In this document: positions 54,120-63,874 of the stretch, in pieces
Layout of the letters: each line of letters begins with the position of its first letter
Numbering within the stretch: the first letter of the stretch is position 1
Assembly (NCBI GenBank): GCA_001660395.1
Contig: LXWE01000001.1
Location: forward strand, 496,001-560,000
DNA: 64,000 bases
Direction: 5' to 3'
Origin: Alteromonadaceae bacterium XY-R5
Lineage (GTDB): Bacteria; Pseudomonadota; Gammaproteobacteria; Enterobacterales; Alteromonadaceae
Made by a program: the position numbers and the translations under genes
The notes under the pieces: model-generated
The model's input: the letters and a program-made list of their open reading frames with translations, nothing else
Database searches by the model: none
What the model was told of the DNA's origin: nothing

Positions 54120-56237
54120 ATGAAATTAATCCGTGTTACACAATCCAGTCGGCGCTGGCTGACCAAAACCACACAAACGCTATCATGCCTTTGCATGTTG
54201 GGGCTTTCTTCTCTCACCACCCAGGCAGCTGATTTTGTTTCCACCAACGGCACTAAACTGGTGGATGAACAAGGCAATGAGCTGTTCCTGAGCGGTATCA
54301 ATCTGGGTAACTGGCTGGTATGGGAAGGTTATCTGATGATGGGCGATTTCAACTACCGCACTCACACCCAGTTTTTTAATGAACTGTCCGATGCCTTCGG
54401 CAGCTCCGATAAAGCGGCAGAGTTCGAATATCAGTGGCGTTTACACTATGTCGATGAGCAGGCCATCGCCGACCTGAGCGCACTTGGCTTTAATTCGGTC
54501 AGGGTACCGTTTAACTACAACCTGTTTTGGTGGAACAACCAACTGCGCGATAACGGTTTTGAATATTTCGACCGGGTGATTGAATGGTGCCGCCAGTACA
54601 ATATGTATGTGCTGCTCGATATGCACGGCGCACCGGGTTATCAAAACCCCGGCGACCACGCAGACAACGTCAATTCTAATGCCAGTCAGCCCAGAGACAG
54701 CGTGACCTTTTGGGATGGCAATAATGTCCAGATCGCCGCGACTATCTGGCGTCATATTGCTAACCGCTATAAAGATGAACCGGTGGTTTGGGGATACGAC
54801 TTAATCAATGAGCCCGTGCCTCAGGATGGCCGAGAGTACGAGTTACTGCCATCTTTAATTGCCATCCGGAATGCCATCCGTGAAGTCGACAACAATCACA
54901 TTATCGTTGCCGAGGGCAGCTGGTGGGCATCAGATTTATCCAAAATCGACTGGAGTAACGGCAGCACGCAGGCGAATACTGGCGTCAACTATAAATGGGA
55001 CGACAAGCTGGTTTATCAAATCCATCACTATGGGCCTGTGGGCGATACTCAGGGCCGTGAAGCCATCACCAATAATCTGAATATTCCGCTGATCATTGGC
55101 GAATATGGCGAAACCGATGAAGGCAATTTACTCGCGATCACCAACTGGGCAAAACAGCATCTGGCCGGATATTTTCCCTGGTCGTTTAAAAAGATGTCCC
55201 ATGATCGCACCTTATGGACCATTCCCACCAACGCCGACTACGAGCAGGTTAAAGCCTACATCAATAATGGCGGAACCCGCCCCACCCATATGTACGATGC
55301 CATGATCAGTTTTGCTCAACACAATATCCGCAATGGCTATAGCAGCCATGTATGGCATCAGGGCTTTTACAATGGTGTCAAGCCGGATCCGCAACAGGCG
55401 AATTGCGATACCAGTTCCGCATCCTTTGCACTGCCGGGCCAGATTGAAGCGGAGCAATACTGTCATCAGCAGGGTGTGCAGCAGGAAACCACATCCGACA
55501 CCAATGGCGGTCAAAACATTGGCTATCTGGATGCCGGTGATTACACCGAATACCGGATTCAGGTGAACACCAGCGGCAATTATACCTTTCAGGCCAGAGT
55601 GGCATCACTAGACAGCACAGGGCAAATCGATGTGCAACTAAACGGCAGTTCGCTCAGTTTGCTAACCACGCCCATTACCGGTGGCTGGCAAACCTTTACC
55701 ACCATCACTAGCAGCGTATATTTAACTGCAGGCAGCCACCGCCTGAAACTGGCCTTCCCTGCCGGTGGCTTTAACTTAAACTGGGTCGCCTTTAGCATCG
55801 AATCTCAGGGCCAGGGCTTAAACGCTGGTACATACAGCATCAGCAATGGTGCCAGTAACAAGGTGTTAGATGTGGCCGGCGTTTCCAGCAGCGATGGCGC
55901 CAACGTACAGTTGTGGGATAACTTTAATGCAGCCAACCAGCAATGGAATGCCGTTGCCGTCGGCGAGAACCTGTTTGAGCTAATCAGTCTGAATTCCGGC
56001 GCCTGTCTGGATGCGGATAACGGCTCAGACAATGTTCATCAGTGGACCTGCTTTAGCAGTGATAATCAGCGCTGGTACATTGAAGCATTAGCAAACGGTG
56101 CCTACCAAATTCGCTCGGCCGCCAGCCAACAGGTGCTGGAAGCCCAAAATGGCGGCACCGCCAATGGCACCAATGTAAGAACCGCTGCATCAACCGGCAA
56201 TTCAGCCCAACAGTGGTGGTTTAGCCCGGTTCAATAG
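54120..56237 (+). CDS. GH5 glycoside hydrolase with CBM6 and ricin-type lectin domains
   Basis: 705 residues from the ATG at 54120 (AAAGGG upstream); a longer frame to 54078 lacks support. After a signal peptide (cleavage near TQAAD, 37), the GH5 domain (about 40-400) contains SGINLGNWLVWEGYL, DMHGAPGYQNP, the acid/base Glu231 in DLINEPV and the nucleophile Glu328 in IIGEYGE. A CBM6 domain (about 434-562, GQIEAEQYCHQQG, LDAGDYTEYRI) and a ricin-type beta-trefoil (571-705, NKVLDVAGVSSSDGANVQLW) follow. The layout and the NLGNWL motif suggest a beta-1,3- or 1,6-glucanase type rather than a cellulase, but specificity is not proven. Exported, and probably induced through the operator upstream. 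Confidence 0.92.
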   Translation: MKLIRVTQSSRRWLTKTTQTLSCLCMLGLSSLTTQAADFVSTNGTKLVDEQGNELFLSGINLGNWLVWEGYLMMGDFNYRTHTQFFNELSDAFGSSDKAAEFEYQWRLHYVDEQAIADLSALGFNSVRVPFNYNLFWWNNQLRDNGFEYFDRVIEWCRQYNMYVLLDMHGAPGYQNPGDHADNVNSNASQPRDSVTFWDGNNVQIAATIWRHIANRYKDEPVVWGYDLINEPVPQDGREYELLPSLIAIRNAIREVDNNHIIVAEGSWWASDLSKIDWSNGSTQANTGVNYKWDDKLVYQIHHYGPVGDTQGREAITNNLNIPLIIGEYGETDEGNLLAITNWAKQHLAGYFPWSFKKMSHDRTLWTIPTNADYEQVKAYINNGGTRPTHMYDAMISFAQHNIRNGYSSHVWHQGFYNGVKPDPQQANCDTSSASFALPGQIEAEQYCHQQGVQQETTSDTNGGQNIGYLDAGDYTEYRIQVNTSGNYTFQARVASLDSTGQIDVQLNGSSLSLLTTPITGGWQTFTTITSSVYLTAGSHRLKLAFPAGGFNLNWVAFSIESQGQGLNAGTYSISNGASNKVLDVAGVSSSDGANVQLWDNFNAANQQWNAVAVGENLFELISLNSGACLDADNGSDNVHQWTCFSSDNQRWYIEALANGAYQIRSAASQQVLEAQNGGTANGTNVRTAASTGNSAQQWWFSPVQ

Positions 56238-56252
56238 AGACCAGGCTTGGGG

Positions 56253-56963
56253 TTAACGGGCACTGACAAACAGGTTGACGGTCAGACGCCCGTTTTGCAC
56301 TTGCGCAGATAAATCACTGGCAGCATCAATTAAGCCCGAATGCAGTAAGCTGCCCGGGTATACCACCAGTCGATTGGGCCGATAATCAATTTTACCCAAC
56401 TGTTCAAACTCATCATTACTGCCAGCGAAATACCCCTGTGGACGTGGCCCGTGCTTATCTTCATACGCCTGTCTGGCGGCCTGAAACTCCGGCCAGCGCG
56501 ACTGGGTAATGTTCTCAAAGCCGGTTTGCCGATGGCGATAAAAAGCCGTGCCCTGAAACGGCCGCTCACTGGCGTACAGCATCAGGGCAAAATCATGGGA
56601 TTGTAACGAGTCGAAGTGCGGCATACATTGCAGTGGATGCAATTGCTCAGGTGGCCTGGCCGCCAGGCTCAACCAGGAACCTTTATCTTCAAATTGGACA
56701 GACGCCGACAAGCCATAGGCCTGCGCCATTACCCCACTACTTACCCGTAAAATCGCATCGCGTAACACCTGCGGACATGGCGCACGCACGCCAGGATAAT
56801 AAGTAGCCAGCTCTGGTTCAAAGCATTGCTGCTGCGCCAGTTCACGCACAGGCCCCATGTGCGTGAAGACGTTATCCATCAGCAGCACCCGCGTTTGCTC
56901 ACGGCCAATTCTCAATACATGCCAGCGGGCATCAGGGTTGAATTCGACTTCTGACATTTGCAT
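56253..56963 (-). CDS. DUF6445 family protein
   Basis: 236 residues, no signal peptide. It has PHFDS at about residue 116 and LHSG near 210, which resemble the HxD...H iron ligands of 2-oxoglutarate-type or cupin-like oxygenases; the order and the GTAFYRHRQTGFEN segment match the DUF6445 family. Members are found beside SapC, cupin-like and tryptophan-halogenase genes in TBDR loci, which are also present here. It begins 8 bp after the GH30 stop and is the last gene of the GH5-GH30 operon. Its reaction is unknown. Confidence 0.8.
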   Translation of the reverse strand: MQMSEVEFNPDARWHVLRIGREQTRVLLMDNVFTHMGPVRELAQQQCFEPELATYYPGVRAPCPQVLRDAILRVSSGVMAQAYGLSASVQFEDKGSWLSLAARPPEQLHPLQCMPHFDSLQSHDFALMLYASERPFQGTAFYRHRQTGFENITQSRWPEFQAARQAYEDKHGPRPQGYFAGSNDEFEQLGKIDYRPNRLVVYPGSLLHSGLIDAASDLSAQVQNGRLTVNLFVSAR

Positions 56964-56971
56964 CCCGACCT

Positions 56972-58501
56972 CTACCAGACAACTGTCACAATACTGTGAG
57001 CAGGCAAAGTGACCTGCCAGCGCTTTTCGCCCAACGCCAGTGCCACGGCTTTCGTTTCTTCTGCGGGGTTACTTAACACACAGGCAATGCTGCCATCCGG
57101 GTTTTGAAAGGCCACATTTTCGATGTCAGCAAAGGTGACAGGCTGACTGTTAATACGTTTCGCCCCCGGCTGTAAAAAACGCGAGAACTGGCCCATCAGC
57201 CAGTATTCAGGGAGCTTATACCATTGGCGACTTTGGCCCTTTTCCTGAATCAGCATGGTTGGACCCACTACACCGAGCTTGTTGTAAGGACTCTGATTGG
57301 CTTCATCCAACTGCTGCGGCAGCATGGTCGCCCAGGACAAATAGGCCGTCGACCAGTGACGTAAATGTCGGATCACCGCCTGGAAACCACGATTAGGATT
57401 GTCTTTGCCTACCCCCCAAAGGCTGCCTTCGGTAAACACCACATCTTTATTGGGATAAGCAGCATGCACCTTTTGCATCGCCGAAGAATCGCCGGCGTAA
57501 TGATGAAAAGCAGTGCCGTCGAGGTAATCCAGTTTGCCCAGAGAAGATAACGAATCCAGCTGCGCAACCGCCTGCTGCCAGTAGTTAAAATTGTGATCCA
57601 GTCCCCATAATTTTACCGCCAGAGGCTCGCCGTACTCGCCTCCAATATTATGGAAATTCTCATACACCTTGATCAGCAAATCACGCTCCTGCTGCCAGCT
57701 TAACACCATGCCGGGATATGCCGGGGGTTCGAACTGTCGTTCGTTTTGCAGGGTAATGGCATAAATAGGGATCCCCTGCTTTGCATACGCCTGAATAAAC
57801 TGACGCAGGTACTGGGCATAGGCAGCATAGTATTCAGGCTTTAGCGTACCGCCCTGGACCATATTATTGTGTTCACGCATCCAGCGCGGCGGGCTCCAGG
57901 GGCTGGCGACAAAGCGCACCGGATTAGCCGTTTCCTTGCCAACCTCCACGGCCATTTTCAGCACATCGACAATGCCCAGTTCAATATTGCGCTGAATACT
58001 GAAGGGGCTGTCTGCTGTGTCTTGAAAACTGTACCAGCCCTGGGTGTTATCCGGCGGGGTGCTGGCCCAGGTGCCATCAGAAAAATCCGAGGTACCAATG
58101 GAGATCCGAAACAGGTTCATGCCAATGCCCGCCTTAGGGTCAATCAAGGCGTTTAAAATCTCGCGCTGCTGAACGGGCGTTTTATTTTTGCGAATGGCGT
58201 AAACACTGGCGTGTTCCAGTGACGACCCTAAGCCAAGCAGGGTTTGATATTGTTGTTCAGGGTGCAGGCTTATCAAAGCTGATTCAGGTGAAGCGGCAGC
58301 AGACATTTCCGGGGTCACCGGAATCTGCGTCAGTCGATAGCGGATGGCCTGCTCTGGCCAGGGCTGAGTGTACCAGCGCGCATCATTTGGGTGTAATTCG
58401 GTGGATGCCCAAGCCCGCGGCGAGGTGTGAGAACGGTCGCTGGCCCAGGCAAATTTGGCCAGCAGTATGGTTAAAATCAAAAGGAATATTCGATAGTACA
58501 T
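56972..58501 (-). CDS. GH30 glycoside hydrolase (beta-1,6-glucanase/glucosidase type)
   Basis: 509 residues from the ATG at 58501; the longer frame to 58555 has no better ribosome-binding site. Signal peptide (cleavage near AWAS, 20). GH30 landmarks: LLGLGSSLEHASVYAI, SPWSPPRWMREHNNM, the acid/base Glu254 in ITLQNERQFEPP and the nucleophile Glu358 in VVFTEGSLWG; both are intact. The C-terminal beta-domain (SQPVTFADIENVAFQ, then IACVLSNP) completes the usual form. GH30 members hydrolyse beta-1,6-glucan or beta-glucosides, which would debranch the polymer cut by the GH5 enzymes. It is 79 bp after the second GH5 gene and probably in its operon. Confidence 0.93.
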   Translation of the reverse strand: MYYRIFLLILTILLAKFAWASDRSHTSPRAWASTELHPNDARWYTQPWPEQAIRYRLTQIPVTPEMSAAASPESALISLHPEQQYQTLLGLGSSLEHASVYAIRKNKTPVQQREILNALIDPKAGIGMNLFRISIGTSDFSDGTWASTPPDNTQGWYSFQDTADSPFSIQRNIELGIVDVLKMAVEVGKETANPVRFVASPWSPPRWMREHNNMVQGGTLKPEYYAAYAQYLRQFIQAYAKQGIPIYAITLQNERQFEPPAYPGMVLSWQQERDLLIKVYENFHNIGGEYGEPLAVKLWGLDHNFNYWQQAVAQLDSLSSLGKLDYLDGTAFHHYAGDSSAMQKVHAAYPNKDVVFTEGSLWGVGKDNPNRGFQAVIRHLRHWSTAYLSWATMLPQQLDEANQSPYNKLGVVGPTMLIQEKGQSRQWYKLPEYWLMGQFSRFLQPGAKRINSQPVTFADIENVAFQNPDGSIACVLSNPAEETKAVALALGEKRWQVTLPAHSIVTVVW

Positions 58502-58580
58502 AACAGAAAAATCTTGCGTAGAAACAGAAAAAGCGGACACCTGTGTGTCCGCCACATAAGCAAATCAACTGGCTGTGAGG

Positions 58581-61124
58581 TTAGTTTTTCTCAAACTGCA
58601 TCCAGTTCAGGTTCCAGGCCCCCCCAAGGGCGGTCAGTTGCAATTCCTGCTCACCAGCAGCCAGAGAGACTGTGGTCGTGATGGTAGTCCAGTTCTGCCA
58701 GCCGCCAGTATCGGGTACCGATACGCTGCCAACACTGCTGCCATTCATGGCAAAGGCGATGCCTTCTGAACCACCGGAACTGGCTACTCGCAACGACAAG
58801 GTATACTCACCGGCTTCGGCCACTTCTACGTTGTATTGCAGCGTATCGCCTGCATCGGTGAAACCTAAGTTCTGACCGCCGCTTTCATCTTCGGTATCTT
58901 CCACCTGAAAACCTGTCTGACCACTGAAGTTTTCAGCCTCAATCAGCCCCGGAATGGTGGCAAAGAAGATCTCCGTCGCCACCTCATTTGAGGCATAGCT
59001 TTCTTCGCCATTGCTGGCTTTGACTACATAGTAATAAGTCACGCCTTCGCTGGTGGTAGTGTCCAGATACATTTCTGTGTCCAGATCTTCGGCGACCAGC
59101 TGATAGTTGCTGCCCGAGGATGTGGTGCGATACAGGTTATAGGTCGCATCCGCGACGCCCATCCACACCAGACTCATGCCTTCATCGGTTTTCTCCAGGG
59201 TCAGATTTTCTGGTGCATCGGGAAAATTAAAAATATCGGCAGGCTCCTCCGCGGTCAGAGCATCATGTACCCCTTGATTGACCTCATACTCCAGCGTCGA
59301 CATACCACTGAAATAGGCCTCAATTTCCGCCTTAGATGAAGTATTTAAATCGATGCTGCTCATTGCGGCGCCGCTGACATCCTCACCGTTAGTCGGGGCG
59401 GCCGGGAGTAAATAAAACTCCGCCCAGGTATCCGCTGAACCGGCATCAGCAAAGGTACCACTAAGCAGATACGATTCACCGCCTTTGAGTTCCACCGCCT
59501 GATAAACACCACCGTTAGCAAAGCCATTTTGCGCACTAATACGCAGAATACCGTTATCCCCATCCATGTAGCCCACGTCTGTCAGCAGGTTATCGTCTTC
59601 TGCTGAGGCATCGGTGGCACTCCAGGCCAGCCAGTCACTGGCGGTATCAAAGGCGCTGTTTTGCAGCACGTTTTCGCCCGTTGACTGGGCAACTAATTGC
59701 AGGTCATCAATACGAATATCCTGCACGCCGCCTAATGAGCCTGACTTCACTACCAGATAGTAAGTTTGGTCGGTTTCGGTTGGGGTGACGATTTTAGCTG
59801 GCGTTTCACAGGCGTTAGCCAGGGTGTCTTCCCAGCCAGCACAGCTCCAGGTACTGGCCTTGGCCAGCAGGCGTTCGCCTTTATTGGTGACATAGCCCCA
59901 GGTACCATTGCCCTGGCCGCCATTTTTCGTTAATACCTTGTACGACCAGGCGGTAGCTGCCCAGCTCAATTCGTTGTAACGATCAAACGTGGCGCGGGTG
60001 ATTGGGCCACTTAACTCGGCCAGCCCAGCCCAGGGCTGCATTTCGCCAATCAAAAAGGGCGTATCTAAATCACGAATGGTTTTATCCCATTCACACACAC
60101 CGGTATTGCCAGTCTGACCACAGGTGAGCCAGTTAAGATGAACATCGTAGCCAATTTCGCCCCAGCCAAAAATGCCCGGATAGAAGTGCATTTCAAAGGC
60201 CACATTGGTCATGCCTGCGGCCTCAGGATCGCCATAGGCATCAATACCACCGCTGTTATGGCCGGGTAAAATGACCATGTGTTTGCTGTCGACTTCACGA
60301 ATGGCGCTGTATAGCTCGGAAACATTTGCGGCCAGGGTTTCGGCGTCCGTACCCCAGGGTTCGTTTAACACCCCATAGCCTGCGATGGCTGGTTCGTCTT
60401 TATAGTGCTCGGCGATTTGCTGCCATAACCAGCGGGTACGGGCCTGATTGTCCGGTGCATTGTCGCCGTCCCAGTATTCGTTTTTACCGGCACAGCCGCT
60501 GTGATGTTCCCAGCCCTGAGCGCCCGCTGCGCCGTGTAAATCTAACACTACCCACATATTGCGGGCTTTGGCCTGTGCAACCGCATAGTCCAGGTACTGC
60601 CAGGCATCGTCCCGCAGGGTCATGGGTTGATCTACATCTTCAAGCAACTGGTAGGGAAAGGGTAATCGGATCAGGTTAAAGCCCGCATCCTGCATAATGT
60701 CCCAGTCACGTTCGGTGATGAAATTATCCCGATAAAGGTCCATTAAACGGGCGCGTTCCTCTGCGCCAAATCGTTCTTCTAACTTACCTTCAAAGGTACA
60801 CTGGTCTTCAATGCCTTCACCGACGGGATTAGCCCCGCTGTCCAGCATCCACATTTCCAGCATCAGCCAGTTACCTAAATTAACACCTCGCAGAGAGACC
60901 ACTTCGCCTTCTTCGTTCATCCAGCGCTCGCGATCATGACTGAGCATACTGTAATGCTCGTCACCGGCTTTAGGTTGCGGCGGTGCAAAGTCATAATGGG
61001 TCACACCATTATTGTCATTTGCATCGCTGGCTTCGTTAATTTCACAACCTGCCATGCCCAGCACCAGGCCACTGATGGCCATAAATTGTGCAAGTTTTGT
61101 CAGCGTAAATCGTTTCTGATTCAT
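58581..61124 (-). CDS. Lipoprotein GH5 glycoside hydrolase with Fn3 and CBM6 domains
   Basis: 847 residues from the ATG at 61124 (GGTGA 8 nt upstream); the frame to 61187 is unsupported. A lipoprotein signal ends at Cys27 (LGMAGC). The GH5 domain (about 70-440) has LRGVNLGNWLMLEMWML, DLHGAAGAQGWEHHSG, acid/base Glu255 in GVLNEPWG and nucleophile Glu361 in LIGEMQPW. Then come a carbohydrate-binding-like beta-sandwich (about 450-575), a fibronectin type III domain (about 635-720, PENLTLEKTDEGMSLVW) and a C-terminal CBM6 (about 725-847, GLIEAENFSGQTGF). It would be tethered to the outer membrane and act on surface-bound beta-glucan. The upstream operator matches that of the first GH5 gene. Confidence 0.9.
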   Translation of the reverse strand: MNQKRFTLTKLAQFMAISGLVLGMAGCEINEASDANDNNGVTHYDFAPPQPKAGDEHYSMLSHDRERWMNEEGEVVSLRGVNLGNWLMLEMWMLDSGANPVGEGIEDQCTFEGKLEERFGAEERARLMDLYRDNFITERDWDIMQDAGFNLIRLPFPYQLLEDVDQPMTLRDDAWQYLDYAVAQAKARNMWVVLDLHGAAGAQGWEHHSGCAGKNEYWDGDNAPDNQARTRWLWQQIAEHYKDEPAIAGYGVLNEPWGTDAETLAANVSELYSAIREVDSKHMVILPGHNSGGIDAYGDPEAAGMTNVAFEMHFYPGIFGWGEIGYDVHLNWLTCGQTGNTGVCEWDKTIRDLDTPFLIGEMQPWAGLAELSGPITRATFDRYNELSWAATAWSYKVLTKNGGQGNGTWGYVTNKGERLLAKASTWSCAGWEDTLANACETPAKIVTPTETDQTYYLVVKSGSLGGVQDIRIDDLQLVAQSTGENVLQNSAFDTASDWLAWSATDASAEDDNLLTDVGYMDGDNGILRISAQNGFANGGVYQAVELKGGESYLLSGTFADAGSADTWAEFYLLPAAPTNGEDVSGAAMSSIDLNTSSKAEIEAYFSGMSTLEYEVNQGVHDALTAEEPADIFNFPDAPENLTLEKTDEGMSLVWMGVADATYNLYRTTSSGSNYQLVAEDLDTEMYLDTTTSEGVTYYYVVKASNGEESYASNEVATEIFFATIPGLIEAENFSGQTGFQVEDTEDESGGQNLGFTDAGDTLQYNVEVAEAGEYTLSLRVASSGGSEGIAFAMNGSSVGSVSVPDTGGWQNWTTITTTVSLAAGEQELQLTALGGAWNLNWMQFEKN

Positions 61125-61248
61125 TGTTGTTTTCACCGGTTCTCTCCGAGTTGCTCCATAGGTATGTCGGCGCGCTTGATTCAACAAGTTTGCAACAACC
61201 AGTTAACCAAATTTCCATCAGAGACGATTCCGCATGAAAGCCAAAACC

Positions 61249-61270
61249 CTAATTCGAACGTTCGGATTAG
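61249..61270. promoter_or_regulatory. LacI-type operator of the second GH5 operon
   Basis: A 22-bp palindrome with 20 of 22 positions symmetric: core CGAACGTTCG at 61255-61264, flanked by CTAAT on the left and ATTAG on the right. It lies 125 bp upstream of the GH5 start and 21 bp from the halogenase-side terminator. Confidence 0.8.
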
Positions 61271-61301
61271 CGTCAGAACCTTTGTTTTGCGGGGGAAACA
61301 C

Positions 61302-61327
61302 AAAAAAGCCATCCCTGTGGATGGCTT
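61302..61327 (-). terminator. Rho-independent terminator of the halogenase operon
   Basis: Read on the reverse strand, AAGCCATCC pairs perfectly with GGATGGCTT around a 4-nt loop and is followed by TTTTTT. It lies 59 bp past the halogenase stop codon, just before the operator of the next unit, so the two reverse-strand operons are separately transcribed. Confidence 0.88.
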
Positions 61328-61385
61328 GTATTGAGAATTAACAGCAGCTCATAAACCTGGCGAACACCGCAATTTTTTACAGTGC

Positions 61386-62861
61386 TTAACGCTGGCGGAC
61401 ATAGTGAGATAAGTATTCACGATGATCAGGTAACTGACTTACCCGTTGCTGAATTTGCTGACGGATTTGCATCAGAAAATGCCTAAGTTCAGCATCCGTC
61501 ATATTGTCGACTATGGGGTGGTAAGCGGCTGGCAGCATCCCCTGCCCCAGCATGACCTGCTGCCAGGAATCTTCGAACAGTTCATTGCGTTCTTTCAGCA
61601 CCCGGCCGGTTTCGGCAAACAACGACAGTTTGTCCTGCAAGGTATCCGGCACTGACATAGACGCACAATATTGCCACAGCGCACTGTCACGGCGGTTTGT
61701 CACCTTGTAATGCAGGATAACGAAATCCCGAATACCGATCAGCTCGAGCTCCGCCTGCTTGTTAAATTCATGCACTTCACTGGGGTTAATCCCCGCCGTT
61801 GGAAAGAAATCCAGCAGGCGCAAAATGCCAGAGGAAATCAGGTGAATACTGGTAGATTCCAGCGGCTCGATAAAGCCTGACGACAAACCAATCGCCACAC
61901 AGTTTTTATGCCACTGTCGGCGGCGTTTTCCCGGGCGAAAACGAATGTGGTTTGGCTCAGATAATGGCTTGGCTTCAAGACCAGAAAGCAGATCATCCAA
62001 TGCCGTTTGCTCATTTACTTCATGGCTGGCATACACCACGCCATTGCCCTGTCGGCTCACTAACGGGATCCGCCACTGCCATCCATAAATCAAGGCTTTA
62101 GCACGGGTATAAGGCAAAGGTGTATGGGAATGCTCTGACTGCACGGCAATGGCACGGTCGCAGGGTAACCAGTGCGACCAGTCTTCGTATCCGGTATGCA
62201 GGGCCTGTTCAATCAAACGGCCATGAAAACCGGTACAGTCGATAAATAAATCGCCCTCAATACGCTGACCATTTTGTAATTGCAGTGCCTGAATATTGCG
62301 GCTTTGGGGACAAAGCTCGACCTCAGTGATTTTACCTTCCACTCTGATCACCCCGCGAGTTTCGCTGAACTGGCGCAGGAACTGGGCATATTTACTGGCA
62401 TCCAGATGATAGGCATAATTCAGCGATGTCGGCTTGGTATGGGCAAAACGCAGGGCTTTCGCCGCCTCATGTTCAGGGCAATACTCGCCATAACCGTTTT
62501 CAATACCAAGGGCTTTGCCTTTCAGCCAAAAGTGCTGAAAGCCACAGGCCCAGCAATCCTGACCGGTATGACCAAAGGCATGCAGATAACTGTGGCCGGG
62601 CTGGCGCCAGTCAACAAATTCGATACCCAGTTTAAACGTGGCCTGAGTGGCCGCCATAAAGGCCGCTTCATCTATGCCTAACACCCGATGGAAATACTGT
62701 AAGGTGGGTATGGTCGCTTCGCCGACGCCGATACTGCCAATTTGCTCTGATTCCACCAGCGTAATCTTTAGCTGCTTACCTAACACATGGCTAAGGGCCG
62801 CGGCGGTCATCCAGCCAGCGGTGCCACCACCGGCAATCACCACATGATTAATCTTATTCAT
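61386..62861 (-). CDS. Flavin-dependent tryptophan-halogenase family protein
   Basis: 491 residues. The FAD motif GGGTAGWMTA starts at residue 11. The halogenase signature WxWxIP is present as GWQWRIP (W260, W262, I264, P265). The lysine that activates hypohalous acid corresponds to K76 in ATFKLGIEF. SGFIEPLESTSIHL (about 328-340) is the conserved Glu segment. It should use FADH2, oxygen and halide to halogenate an electron-rich substrate. In TBDR loci such enzymes have no established substrate and may act on something other than tryptophan. The start overlaps the cupin-like gene stop (ATGA). No flavin reductase gene is near. Confidence 0.92.
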   Translation of the reverse strand: MNKINHVVIAGGGTAGWMTAAALSHVLGKQLKITLVESEQIGSIGVGEATIPTLQYFHRVLGIDEAAFMAATQATFKLGIEFVDWRQPGHSYLHAFGHTGQDCWACGFQHFWLKGKALGIENGYGEYCPEHEAAKALRFAHTKPTSLNYAYHLDASKYAQFLRQFSETRGVIRVEGKITEVELCPQSRNIQALQLQNGQRIEGDLFIDCTGFHGRLIEQALHTGYEDWSHWLPCDRAIAVQSEHSHTPLPYTRAKALIYGWQWRIPLVSRQGNGVVYASHEVNEQTALDDLLSGLEAKPLSEPNHIRFRPGKRRRQWHKNCVAIGLSSGFIEPLESTSIHLISSGILRLLDFFPTAGINPSEVHEFNKQAELELIGIRDFVILHYKVTNRRDSALWQYCASMSVPDTLQDKLSLFAETGRVLKERNELFEDSWQQVMLGQGMLPAAYHPIVDNMTDAELRHFLMQIRQQIQQRVSQLPDHREYLSHYVRQR

Positions 62862-63874
62862 CGATTCAGGGCCTGTAATAAAAGACTGCGAATACGCCGG
62901 GCGCTATCTTCATCCTGCGGATTGAGGATGCCGCGGGCGCGCTCAGGAATATGCTGTAAATGGGCATCACCATCGGCAAACACATAATGTTCAAACATCT
63001 CGCGCCAGATTTGCTTTTCTGCCTCGGGTAAACCAGCGATGCTGAGTAATGCGTGATACAAGGCATTGATGGGTGCATCCATATGCGCAGGCGTAGTGCG
63101 CCACCAGTAATTCACCAGCACATTAAAAGGTGCCAGCGCATCCACCTGATGCCACCACATACTGGGGATAAACAAGGCATCGCCAGGTGCTAACTCGGCC
63201 ACCTGAGCCTGTGCTAACGCGTCTTTAAAACGTGGAAAACGGGCTGCATCGTAATTATCACTGTCGACCAAACTGACCGCCTGTCCCGAGGGAGTAAATT
63301 CCAGCGGGCCGATATACAAATTGGCGGTTTGCGCGGGCGGAAACAAAGTAAAGCGACGTTTGCCAGCCACACAGCAGGCAATGTTTAGGGGCAAATCCTG
63401 ATGAATGGCAACACGGGTTTGATTGCCTACCCACAGGCCGTTGCGAATAGACTCAGAGGGGATCGGCACGGGCGGATTGTGCTGCGTAAAACCGGGTAAA
63501 TACTGGCTTAAATGGGTACCGCCGAGAAAAATAGAGGGCGGTGTCGACATGGTTTGGCTTTCCAGTATTTTGCGCAATACCAGTCCCAAATCGGCGGCCA
63601 CTTTTTCAAAGTTAAAAGCATCGAGGGTCTTGTTATAAAAGAAACGACCGTTAATCTCCGGCGCACCGAAAAACACCCCGACGGGCTCGCCAGTATAGGA
63701 TTGCAGCAAATGTTCGCAGGCCGCATCATCACTTTGCTGAGCTGCCTTTACTGCCTGCCAGTGACTGACATAACCGAGTAATTTCACTGGCACAGAGCTG
63801 GCTAACAGGCCCTCGGGCAGCGCGGCGCCGGGTTCCAGCAATAAACTGTGGCAGTGTACAAGTGCCTTAGCCAC
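62858..63874 (-). CDS. Cupin-like (JmjC/cupin_8) Fe(II) oxygenase-type protein
   Basis: 338 residues from a GTG at 63874 (overlapping the SapC stop). The cupin-8 iron ligands are H158-x-D160 (VAIHQDLPLN) and the distal H242 (MWWHQVDA). KRRFTLFPP and ELAPGDALFIPSMWW are the typical surrounding strands. JmjC/cupin_8 proteins hydroxylate protein or small-molecule substrates with 2-oxoglutarate. It lies between a SapC gene and the halogenase gene with 4-8 bp overlaps, indicating coupled translation and joint function. The N-terminal 100 residues are variable. Confidence 0.88.
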   Translation of the reverse strand: MAKALVHCHSLLLEPGAALPEGLLASSVPVKLLGYVSHWQAVKAAQQSDDAACEHLLQSYTGEPVGVFFGAPEINGRFFYNKTLDAFNFEKVAADLGLVLRKILESQTMSTPPSIFLGGTHLSQYLPGFTQHNPPVPIPSESIRNGLWVGNQTRVAIHQDLPLNIACCVAGKRRFTLFPPAQTANLYIGPLEFTPSGQAVSLVDSDNYDAARFPRFKDALAQAQVAELAPGDALFIPSMWWHQVDALAPFNVLVNYWWRTTPAHMDAPINALYHALLSIAGLPEAEKQIWREMFEHYVFADGDAHLQHIPERARGILNPQDEDSARRIRSLLLQALNR

